From: an uncultured Bacilli bacterium
Lineage (GTDB): Bacteria > Bacillota_I > Bacilli_A > RF39 > UBA660
Assembly: GCA_947630205.1 (NCBI GenBank)
Contig: CANRGW010000082.1
Span: forward strand, 1 to 5,843
Reading direction: 5' to 3'
DNA length: 5,843 bases
Each line of letters opens with the position of its first letter. Position 1 is the stretch's first letter. The position numbers were made by a program, and so were the translations under genes. Under the pieces are notes generated by a model, which worked only from the letters and a program-made list of their open reading frames with translations, was not told where the DNA came from and made no database searches. Positions 1-5,753 of the stretch are shown in pieces.

Positions 1-1
1 T

Positions 2-580
2 ATTAAATGGGATAGTAATAATACAAATAATTGGACTACTTCAAGTTTACAATCTGCATTAAATACCACATATTACAATACCAATACAAAAAATTATATA
101 GATACAATTACATGGAATTTAGGTGGAAGTGCTAGAAATAGTGATAGAAATAAAGACGTAACAACGGCATTGTTTTATTTACGTGAAAGAGGAACAACAG
201 TATATAATGGAAGACCAACGACATGGAGTGGACAAGTTGGTTTAATGTATCCAAGTGATTATGGCTTAAGTGCTATTAGTACAAATTGGAATATATCGTT
301 AGATAGAAATGGGTTTAACAAAGAAACAAAAGATATGTCCTGGATGGCAGCCACTATGGGTGACGTAACTAATGCTAATATAGACCGTTGGACCCTTTCT
401 CCAGGTTCATTTGAAAAGCGAAGAGGTATTTTTATACAGACATATTTTGGATGGATTGAGGTTGATAATGTTTATAGTAATGGACGTGGTGTTGCTCCTG
501 TCCTTTCTCTTTCATCATCTGTAACATGGCTTGATGGAGATGGTACTAAAAATAACCCTTACAAAATCATAGCCGATTAA
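2..580 (+). CDS. C-terminal part of a surface/pseudopilin-type protein (5' end outside window)
   Basis: The frame is open from the left edge to a TAA, giving 192 visible residues; the true start lies upstream. The TTG at 170 is internal and has no ribosome binding site. Counting from the first full codon, the fragment holds an ERGTTVY...GRPTTW stretch (about 62-75), MYPSDYG (82-88), WTLSP (130-134), GVAPVLSLSS (163-172) and a tail of the form GDGTxxNPYKI. I recognise this pattern from the C-terminal domain of large proteins in AT-rich gut Firmicutes that often begin with a prepilin-type N-terminal helix. The 'W-x-[LI]-x-P ... GV-x-PVL' layout also resembles DUF6273/C-type-lectin-like folds. 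The likely role is an exported or pilus-associated surface protein, possibly a binding domain, but no secretion signal is visible because the N-terminus is missing. The segment is rich in Asn, Thr, Ser, Tyr and Trp and has no cysteines, which fits an extracellular domain. Family recognition is fairly confident; function is inferred. Confidence 0.7.
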   Translation: MKWDSNNTNNWTTSSLQSALNTTYYNTNTKNYIDTITWNLGGSARNSDRNKDVTTALFYLRERGTTVYNGRPTTWSGQVGLMYPSDYGLSAISTNWNISLDRNGFNKETKDMSWMAATMGDVTNANIDRWTLSPGSFEKRRGIFIQTYFGWIEVDNVYSNGRGVAPVLSLSSSVTWLDGDGTKNNPYKIIAD

Positions 581-603
581 TAAGTAAATAATCATAACTA
601 TAT

Positions 604-639
604 AAAAGTACAGCAATAATATTCTGTGCTTTTTCTTTA
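604..639 (+). terminator. Intrinsic terminator of the surface-protein gene
   Basis: A 10-bp stem pairs 604-613 (AAAAGTACAG) with 624-633 (CTGTGCTTTT), with one G-U pair and a 10-nt loop. The T-rich 3' arm continues into TTTTTCTTTAT. It starts 23 nt after the TAA of the surface gene and ends just before the priA promoter, so it separates the two transcription units. Confidence 0.85.
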
Positions 640-647
640 TATTTAGA

Positions 648-676
648 TTGTAAGTTTTTTTAAATTTTGATAAAAT
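648..676 (+). promoter_or_regulatory. Probable priA promoter (housekeeping sigma, extended -10)
   Basis: TTGTAA at 648-653 and TAAAAT at 671-676 are separated by the ideal 17 nt. A TG at 668-669 gives an extended -10 (TGA-TAAAAT). It lies directly after the upstream terminator, and predicted transcription starts about 12 nt before the priA start codon. Confidence 0.65.
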
Positions 677-695
677 CTTTTTAAGAGGTGAAGAT

Positions 696-2738
696 ATGAT
701 TGCCCGAGTATTAGTGGAACTTTCTAATCGAAATGTTGACAAGACTTTTAGTTATTTAATACCTAAAACATTAGAAAATAAAGTTAAAATTGGTGTTCGG
801 GTAATAGTACCGTTTGCTAATTTAAAAATTGAAGGATTTGTTTTAGAAATTTTAGAAGATACAAAAGAAGATTTTGAACTTAAAGAAATAATCGAGATAG
901 TTGATGAAGATATTATTTTAACCAAAGAATTATTAGAACTTGGAAAATATATTAGTAAAACCACTTTATCAACCTTAATATCTTCTTATCAAGTAATGCT
1001 ACCTAATGGATATAAAGCCAAAAAGAAGAAAAAAATTAATATTAAATATGAAACTTATGTTTATTTAAATGAAAAAGAACTTGCTAATTTTTCTTTAACT
1101 GATAAACAAGAAATAATTGTTAATATTTTAAGAACAAGGAAAAATGTTACTTATACTTATTTAAAGAAGATTAACACAAGTGTTGATACTTTAATAAAAA
1201 AAGGTCTTTTGAAAAAAGAAAAAGTAGAAGTTTATAGATTAAATGATAATATAGAAAAGAAAGAAAAATATCCTTTAACTTCTTTACAAGAAAAAGTTAT
1301 TGCAGAAGTTGAACTAAATAAATATAAAACGTATTTACTACATGGGGTAACGGGAAGTGGTAAGACGGAAGTTTATATGGAATTAATAGAAAAAGTAATA
1401 CAATTAGGAAAAACGGCTATTGTTTTAATACCTGAGATTAGTTTAACCCCTCAAACAGTTAGAAGATTTAAAGAACGGTTTGGTAGTATTATTGCTATTT
1501 TCCATTCTGGATTATCGGATGCTGAAAAGTATGATGAATATAGAAAAATAAAACAAGAAAATATAAAAATTGTGATAGGGGCAAGAAGTGCTATTTTTGT
1601 TCCTCTTGAAGATATTGGAATAATTATTGTTGATGAAGAACATTCTGCATCTTATAAGCAAGAAAATATGCCAAGATATGATGCAATTGATGTTGCTAAA
1701 TGGCGAGCAAAATATCATGATGCTCCACTTATTTTAGGAACAGCAACGCCTACTTTAGAGTCTTATGCTAGAGCCTTAAAAGGTGTTTACCAATTATTAG
1801 TTTTAGAAAAACGTGTAAATGAAAGACCATTACCAAGTGTCTATATTGTAGATATGTTTAAAAGTCGCAAAAAAAGTAAATTCTTTTCCGAAACTTTATT
1901 TCAAAAAATGGAAGAAGTTTTAAAACAAGGTGAACAAGTTATTTTATTTTTAAATAAACGAGGTTATGCTTCTAATATTATTTGTTCTGAATGTGGTAAA
2001 ACTTTTCTTTGTCCTAATTGTGAAATAACTTTAACTTATCATAAAACGAGTGGAATGTTAAGATGTCATTATTGCGGATATGCAGAACCCTTAAAAGAAA
2101 CTTGTCCTAATTGTGGAAGTCATGAAAGAATTATAAATGATTTTAAAGATAAAAAGTATGATATTTTAATAGGAACACAAATGATTGCTAAAGGTCTTGA
2201 TTTTGCTAATGTTACGTTAGTTGGAGTTATTAATGCTGATAATAGTTTAAATATTCCAGATTTTAGAAGTGCTGAAGTGACTTTTGGTCTTTTAAATCAA
2301 GTAAGTGGTCGAAGTGGAAGAGGAGATAAAAAAGGTAGTGTAATTATTCAAACTTATAATCCTGATCATTATGCAATTTTGTATGCTAAAAATAATAATT
2401 ATAAAGGTTTTTATTTAGAAGAGATGAAAAATCGTAAATTACTTGGTTATCCACCTTATTATTACTTAGTTTTAGTTAGAATAAAAAGTAAAGATTATAC
2501 TTTATTAGCCAATGAAGTAAAAAAAATAAAAGAGTTTTTGAATAGTAAATTATCTTTTGAGATGTTAGGTCCAAGTCTTGCTAATCCTTTTCGGGTAAAT
2601 CAGATATATCGTTTTAATATTATAATTAAATATAAACAAGAAAATAATTTGTATAATGTCTTAGATGAGTTGTTAGAACATTATAAAACTAATAGTAAAT
2701 TAAAAATAGATATAGACTTTAATCCTAGAAGTTTATAA
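696..2738 (+). CDS. priA: Primosomal protein N' (PriA), replication-restart helicase, with an internal gap
   Basis: PriA recognises stalled or repaired forks and reloads the replicative helicase in the cytoplasm. The ATG at 696 follows the ribosome binding site AAGAGGTGA (683-691). The 680-residue product starts with the fork-binding domain, with 'RVIVPFANLKIEGFVL' near residues 34-49, and a winged-helix region at roughly 100-170. The helicase follows: Walker A GVTGSGKT (217-224), the PriA-type DEEH box (313-316), GTATPT (348-353), GTQMIAKG (493-500) and QVSGRSGR (535-542). Four CxxC knuckles (430/433, 439/442, 457/460, 470/473) form the two-zinc domain. The C-terminal domain, with YPPYYYLVLV, is intact. 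Oddity: S475 of the last knuckle runs straight into HERIINDF. B. subtilis PriA, as I recall it, has about 39 residues there, including GTGTQRVEEEL and RMDVDTT. The frame is kept. Helicase activity may be impaired while DNA binding and primosome loading may survive. The identity is certain. Confidence 0.97.
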   Translation: MIARVLVELSNRNVDKTFSYLIPKTLENKVKIGVRVIVPFANLKIEGFVLEILEDTKEDFELKEIIEIVDEDIILTKELLELGKYISKTTLSTLISSYQVMLPNGYKAKKKKKINIKYETYVYLNEKELANFSLTDKQEIIVNILRTRKNVTYTYLKKINTSVDTLIKKGLLKKEKVEVYRLNDNIEKKEKYPLTSLQEKVIAEVELNKYKTYLLHGVTGSGKTEVYMELIEKVIQLGKTAIVLIPEISLTPQTVRRFKERFGSIIAIFHSGLSDAEKYDEYRKIKQENIKIVIGARSAIFVPLEDIGIIIVDEEHSASYKQENMPRYDAIDVAKWRAKYHDAPLILGTATPTLESYARALKGVYQLLVLEKRVNERPLPSVYIVDMFKSRKKSKFFSETLFQKMEEVLKQGEQVILFLNKRGYASNIICSECGKTFLCPNCEITLTYHKTSGMLRCHYCGYAEPLKETCPNCGSHERIINDFKDKKYDILIGTQMIAKGLDFANVTLVGVINADNSLNIPDFRSAEVTFGLLNQVSGRSGRGDKKGSVIIQTYNPDHYAILYAKNNNYKGFYLEEMKNRKLLGYPPYYYLVLVRIKSKDYTLLANEVKKIKEFLNSKLSFEMLGPSLANPFRVNQIYRFNIIIKYKQENNLYNVLDELLEHYKTNSKLKIDIDFNPRSL

Positions 2739-2768
2739 GCATAATAAGTTTACTAAAATAAACATCTT

Positions 2769-2786
2769 TTGAAAATCTTGAAAATC
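2769..2786 (+). repeat. Perfect tandem repeat of 9 nt overlapping a -35 element
   Basis: TTGAAAATC occurs twice back to back (2769-2777 and 2778-2786). The second copy supplies the TTGAAA -35 hexamer of the next promoter; the first copy places an identical hexamer 9 nt upstream. It could be a chance duplication, a slippage-prone unit that alters promoter context, or a direct-repeat binding site. Only the repeat itself is certain. Confidence 0.6.
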
Positions 2787-2806
2787 GTAATTAAAGGTGC
2801 TAAAAT
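2778..2806 (+). promoter_or_regulatory. Strong promoter of the ATP-grasp gene (extended -10)
   Basis: TTGAAA (2778-2783) and TAAAAT (2801-2806) are 17 nt apart, with TG at 2798-2799 making an extended -10 (TGC-TAAAAT). Transcription is predicted to start near 2812-2814, leaving a leader of about 57 nt that contains a hairpin and a strong ribosome binding site. This is one of the best promoter matches in the window, so the gene behind it is probably still transcribed despite its broken frame. Confidence 0.75.
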
Positions 2807-2817
2807 ATAAATGTTTT

Positions 2818-2837
2818 GCAACGGTTAAAGGCGTTGC
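2818..2837 (+). promoter_or_regulatory. 5' leader hairpin of the ATP-grasp mRNA
   Basis: GCAACG (2818-2823) pairs perfectly with CGTTGC (2832-2837) around an 8-nt loop. It lies within a few bases of the predicted transcript 5' end and 20 nt before the ribosome binding site. There is no U-tract, so it is not a terminator. A 5'-terminal hairpin of this kind often protects mRNA from decay; a regulatory role is inference. Confidence 0.5.
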
Positions 2838-2857
2838 CTAAAAGAAAAAGAAATATT

Positions 2858-2872
2858 GGAGGAGAAGAAATG
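2858..2872 (+). promoter_or_regulatory. Ribosome binding site and ATG that fix the ATP-grasp start
   Basis: GGAGGAG (2858-2864) precedes the ATG at 2870 with optimal spacing (7 nt from GGAGG). It is the best Shine-Dalgarno sequence in the window. It opens a frame that ends after 21 codons (TAA 2933-2935) unless the ribosome or the DNA changes frame at the G7 tract. The downstream frame has no comparable start: its only near candidate is a TTG at 2959 without a ribosome binding site. This decides the annotated start. Confidence 0.85.
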
Positions 2873-3990
2873 AGAAAAGTTAACTCTAAGTCAACAACGG
2901 GGGGGTTACTAAAAATTTTAAATCTTTCTATATAAGTGCCTTAGAATATAAAAGTACTTTGCTAGAAAAGAAAGATATCAAAAAAAGAAAGGACTTAGTT
3001 CAAAAAGTTCATTTAACGAATGAACAGATTAAAGAAGTTGATACGTTATGGGAGGAAAATTATGGTAAGAAAATACCTTTAAAATGGCATCAACTTTATA
3101 CATCATATACGGGAAAATTTAATAAAAATTATTTTCCGGAATTGTTTTTTAAACCTAATTTATTAAATAAATTAAATCCACCACTTAGAAAAAGATATTT
3201 AGATGATAAAACTTTATTAAAATCTTATTTTGCTGGGTTGGAAAAGGAATGTAGAATTTTAAAAAATTATGTATATAATTGTAGTTCATATTTTTATGAT
3301 GAAAAGGGACTTATCTCTTTTGAAAAAGCCATCGAGATACTTTATGATATTAAAGAAGTAATAATTAAGCCTTCCATAGACTCTGACTCAGGAAAAAATG
3401 TAAGACTATTAAATATTCAAAAAGGAATAGATGTTTTAAGTGGAGAAAGGTTAGAAGATATTTTAAATCGTTATCGAGAAAATTATGTAGTTCAAGAAAG
3501 ATTAAAGCCTCATGCCGATTTGGCTAAACTTTATCCAAATTCTATAAATACAATTCGTATTAATAGTTATATATGTGATAATCAAGTATATGTTTCTCCA
3601 ATTGCTCTTCGTTTAGGAAGAAATGGTAATATTGTTGATAATGCTCATGCTGGAGGAATAGCCGTTGGTGTAGAACCAAATGGTAAATTAATGAAATATG
3701 CTTTTTCCCAAAAAGGCGAAAAGTTTACTAAACATCCAAATACGAATGTATCATTTTTAGATTATGAAATACCTAAGATAAAAGAAATGATTGAATTTAC
3801 TAAAAAATATCATTATAGAATTCCTCATATGGGAATTATTGCTTGGGATTTAACGGTTGATGAGAAAGGTAATATAGTAATTCTTGAAGCAAATGTTACT
3901 TGTCCAAGTCTTTGGTTTCCTCAATATTGTACAGGAGAAGGTTTCTTTGGTGAAAATACAGAGAAAATGATTAGATTATTAAATAAATAA
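2870..3990 (+). CDS. Sugar-transfer-associated ATP-grasp protein, frame interrupted at a G7 tract
   Basis: The main frame resembles the sugar-transfer-associated ATP-grasp family (ATPgrasp_ST), cytoplasmic enzymes often encoded in capsule or exopolysaccharide loci that presumably use ATP for ligation to a sugar or carrier; the exact substrate is unknown. Numbered from the TTG at 2959, the hallmarks are IKPS (136-139), VVQE (177-180), NTIRIN (197-202), LRLGRNGNIVDN (217-228) with AGGIAVGV (231-238), and AWDL...VILEANV (295-313), where D297, E310 and N312 are likely metal ligands. ATG 2870 with its strong ribosome binding site reads MRKVNSKSTTGG and then leaves frame at G7 (2899-2905). The family frame is open back to 2890. 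One added G, or a -1 shift, joins them into a 373-residue protein running through VTKNFKSFYISALEYKST, a normal-looking length. Beginning at TTG 2959 would lose 30 residues and has no ribosome binding site. Family assignment is strong; whether the gene is on, off or recoded is open. Confidence 0.85.
2899..2905 (+). repeat. G7 homopolymer, candidate phase-variation or -1 frameshift site
   Basis: Seven consecutive G follow ACAAC ten codons into the ATP-grasp gene. In the frame of ATG 2870 they read AC-G_GGG_GGG_TTA, the phase of a canonical X_XXY_YYZ slippery heptamer. An eighth G restores one continuous 373-codon frame. The surrounding DNA is extremely AT-rich and this is the longest G run I see in the window. 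Confidence 0.8.
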
Positions 3991-4007
3991 AACAAAAAAG
4001 ATTATAA

Positions 4008-4036
4008 TTGACTTTATTAATTTATTTTGTTATAAT
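4008..4036 (+). promoter_or_regulatory. Near-consensus promoter of the zinc-ribbon gene pair
   Basis: TTGACT (4008-4013) and a perfect TATAAT (4031-4036) are 17 nt apart, with TG at 4028-4029 forming an extended -10. Transcription would start about 4042-4043, giving a leader of only about 16 nt that is mostly ribosome binding site. The match suggests strong constitutive expression by the main sigma factor. Confidence 0.8.
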
Positions 4037-4058
4037 AAGCCTGCTTTAGGGGTGGATT

Positions 4059-4775
4059 ATGCAAGTTATAAAAATGGATGATTATGTTAATTGCGGTTGT
4101 GTTAATTGTGGTTCACATGAGTCTTTTATTGATATAATAGATAAAAAAATCTTTTTATTAAAGTGTTGTAAATGTCAAAGTGAATTTTTAGTTCTAAAAG
4201 GTAATCATATTTCTGATTTATCTTTAAAGGAAGAAACAACCTCTTTTAATGAGGATTTAAATACTAATATGGATTTTTATGGTCCGGTTATTTCATATTT
4301 TGAATTATTTGAAAAAGAAGTAATGGTTTTATTTCAAAGTAACTTGCATTATAAAAGAGAAAAATATAATAAAATAATTAGTTTATTCATAGAAAATTTA
4401 ATTAATAAAGTTATAGATTATTTAATTACGATAAATGATTTTAATGAATTGAAGATGGTATTTTCGAAAATTGTAAATTTATTTAAAAGATTAGGACAAT
4501 TTGTTGCTAGTCTTTATTATAGGTATTTAGAAATAAATTTATCTTCAAAAGATATAGAAGTTATCAAAGAACAATCTTTAGAATATGAACTTGTTGGAGA
4601 TATCTTTCAAAACTTTTTAGATAATCAATATGAATTAGTTTTTCAAAATAATAAACTTACGAATGAAACTATATTAAATTTAAAGAATATTTTAAGAACG
4701 TCTTATTTAATGAGTTTTAATAATAGTTTAGAAAATAGTTTGCTTGAATATACAAATGCAAAAGATAGTAAATAA
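4059..4775 (+). CDS. Unknown protein with N-terminal zinc ribbon and helical C-terminal region
   Basis: I do not recognise a named family. The ATG at 4059 follows AGGGGTGG (4048-4055). The 238-residue product has two CxxC knuckles (C14/C17 and C36/C39, with extra cysteines at 12 and 37) about 20 residues apart, the layout of a zinc ribbon. A Glu/Asn-rich linker (about 50-75) leads into a region (about 80-235) rich in Leu, Ile, Phe, Glu and Lys that looks fully alpha-helical, with no signal peptide and no clear membrane span. It is therefore probably a cytoplasmic binding or adaptor protein contacting nucleic acid or protein; that is inference. It is the first gene of a two-gene unit with a near-consensus promoter, and its stop lies 10 nt before the next start. 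The central stretch near 130-155 has a hydrophobic pattern like one in the partner protein. Confidence 0.75.
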   Translation: MQVIKMDDYVNCGCVNCGSHESFIDIIDKKIFLLKCCKCQSEFLVLKGNHISDLSLKEETTSFNEDLNTNMDFYGPVISYFELFEKEVMVLFQSNLHYKREKYNKIISLFIENLINKVIDYLITINDFNELKMVFSKIVNLFKRLGQFVASLYYRYLEINLSSKDIEVIKEQSLEYELVGDIFQNFLDNQYELVFQNNKLTNETILNLKNILRTSYLMSFNNSLENSLLEYTNAKDSK

Positions 4776-4785
4776 TGGGGGATAT

Positions 4786-5232
4786 ATGACAATTGAAGAA
4801 ATTACAATCGAAATAAAAAAAGCCGTTTCAAGATTAAGTTTAAAGTTAGAGCAGGCTAAATATATTGAAGAAGTTATGTCTTGTTTAGATAATTATATTT
4901 TCTTTTTTGAAGAAATGGGACGAACTTTTGCTAATAATTTATATAATTTTATAATTACTAATGATGTTTCTTTTGCTAGTTTGGATGAATTAGTAATTGG
5001 TATTCTTGATTATCAAAAATCCTCATCTGGTGTACCTACAATTTTAAAAGCCGATTTAGAAGAACTTTTGGAAGTATTTCCATCTGGAAAAGATGTAATA
5101 GATTTAGAAAGACGTGGTTTTGAAGATAGAGTTGAAGAAATTCTTGAGATGTCTTTCTTGATAGTTTGTAATAAAGAATTATTAACTAAATTAAGTAAAA
5201 ATGATAATGATTATCAAAATCTAAAAAATTAG
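4786..5232 (+). CDS. Small acidic helical protein of unknown function, partner of the zinc-ribbon gene
   Basis: This 148-residue protein matches no family I know. I chose the ATG at 4786, preceded by GGGGGA at 4777-4782 and 10 nt after the upstream stop. An in-frame TTG at 4744 lies inside the previous gene and has no ribosome binding site. The sequence is acidic and mostly helical, with no signal peptide, no credible membrane span and no cysteine knuckles. A Glu-rich middle (LKADLEELLEVF, about residues 85-96) is followed by a second Glu-rich helix (FEDRVEEILEM, about 110-120). The stretch around EEMGRTFANNLYNFI (about 40-54) resembles in pattern a segment of the upstream protein. The tight spacing, shared promoter and terminator directly after the stop argue that the two are co-expressed and may act together. 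Confidence 0.75.
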   Translation: MTIEEITIEIKKAVSRLSLKLEQAKYIEEVMSCLDNYIFFFEEMGRTFANNLYNFIITNDVSFASLDELVIGILDYQKSSSGVPTILKADLEELLEVFPSGKDVIDLERRGFEDRVEEILEMSFLIVCNKELLTKLSKNDNDYQNLKN

Positions 5233-5259
5233 AAGTGTTCTTATAATACTTCTTTTTTT
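5231..5259 (+). terminator. Intrinsic terminator of the zinc-ribbon gene pair
   Basis: AGAAGTGTT (5231-5239) pairs with AATACTTCT (5245-5253) through 9 bp including one G-U, with a 5-nt loop CTTAT, followed by six T (5254-5259). The last two bases of the upstream TAG stop are part of the stem. It ends the two-gene unit and separates it from yqeY. Confidence 0.9.
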
Positions 5260-5283
5260 CTATACTTTTTGGAAAAATTAATA

Positions 5284-5289
5284 TATAAT
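5284..5289 (+). promoter_or_regulatory. Possible -10 element for yqeY-rnhB
   Basis: A perfect TATAAT lies 20 nt before the yqeY ATG, after the upstream terminator, where a promoter is needed. The expected -35 position (about 5261-5266, TATACT) is a poor match and there is no TG extension. The transcript would begin almost at the ribosome binding site. Such hexamers are common by chance in DNA this AT-rich. Confidence 0.35.
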
Positions 5290-5309
5290 TAATATGGAAG
5301 GTGATAAAA

Positions 5310-5753
5310 ATGTATGAAAAAATAAAAAGTGAAATAGTTCAGGCTATGAAAGAAAAAGATACCATGAAAGTTCAAACTTTAAGAGGAGTAAAAGGGAATA
5401 TTGACCTTGAACATATTAATAAAAAAGTTGAAATTACAGATGAACTTGTTATTGATATTTTAGCAAGAGAAATTAAAACAAGAAAAGAGTCTATTATTGA
5501 GTTTGAAAAAGGCAATAGAAGTGATTTAATTGAAAAAACTGAAAAGGAAATAGTTTTACTTCAAAGTTATTTACCTAAACAATTAGAAAAAGATGAATTA
5601 AATAAAATAATTGATGAAGTTTTTGGAAAAGTTAATCCAACTTCTAGTAAAGATATGGGACTTATTATGAAAGAGTTAACTCCTCTTGTAAAAGGAAAAG
5701 CAGATATGAAAGAGGTTAGTCTTATTATTAAAGATAAACTAAGTAATTTATAA
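5310..5753 (+). CDS. yqeY: YqeY (GatB/YqeY domain) protein
   Basis: This 147-residue protein is the usual length for the stand-alone YqeY family, which shares the C-terminal tail domain of the GatB amidotransferase subunit. YqeY proteins are thought to interact with tRNA or proteins, but their cellular role is not settled. Family signatures are clear: AMKEKD near residue 12, LRGVK (24-28), REIKTRKESI (53-62), GNRSDL (68-73), EIVLLQSYLP (80-89), SKDMGLIMKEL (113-123) and KGKAD (128-132). The start is the ATG at 5310. An in-frame GTG at 5301 is part of the ribosome binding site GGAAGGTGA (5296-5304) and cannot be the start. Its TAA overlaps the rnhB ATG (TAATG), so the two genes are co-transcribed and probably translationally coupled. 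Nothing in the protein looks damaged. Confidence 0.95.
   Translation: MYEKIKSEIVQAMKEKDTMKVQTLRGVKGNIDLEHINKKVEITDELVIDILAREIKTRKESIIEFEKGNRSDLIEKTEKEIVLLQSYLPKQLEKDELNKIIDEVFGKVNPTSSKDMGLIMKELTPLVKGKADMKEVSLIIKDKLSNL

Noticed and set aside
515..742. Minus-strand open frame of 75 codons
   Set aside because: It spans the surface gene end, its terminator and the priA start, has no ribosome binding site and encodes a low-complexity Ile/Tyr-rich product; it is a by-product of AT-rich DNA.
752..1718. Two minus-strand open frames of about 70 codons (752-964 and 1512-1718)
   Set aside because: Both lie entirely inside priA on the opposite strand, where the plus-strand frame is unmistakable, and neither has gene-like composition or a start signal.
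2748..2770. GTTTA / TAAAC hairpin followed by ATCTTTT as the priA terminator
   Set aside because: A 5-bp stem with a single G-C pair is too weak to be distinguished from chance in this sequence, so the end of the priA transcript is left unassigned.
2811..2825. Mini-frame ATG at 2811 (MFCNG, then stop) with AAAGGTG upstream as a leader peptide
   Set aside because: The would-be ribosome binding site overlaps the -10 region, so it would not be in the transcript, and the ATG sits at about the predicted transcription start.
2959..2961. TTG as the start of the ATP-grasp gene
   Set aside because: There is no Shine-Dalgarno sequence before it, while a near-perfect one with ATG sits at 2858-2872, and the family frame continues upstream of the TTG.
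3991..4031. AACAAAA / TTTTGTT inverted repeat as a terminator for the ATP-grasp gene
   Set aside because: The stem is 7 bp and almost all A-T, the loop is 27 nt and contains the next promoter, and no proper U-tract follows. I see no convincing terminator for this gene.
4744..4785. TTG at 4744 as the start of the second unknown gene
   Set aside because: It would overlap the upstream gene by 32 nt without a ribosome binding site; the ATG at 4786 with GGGGGA upstream is better.
5242..5247. TATAAT as a promoter -10 for yqeY
   Set aside because: It lies inside the terminator hairpin, has no -35, and would start transcripts upstream of the U-tract.
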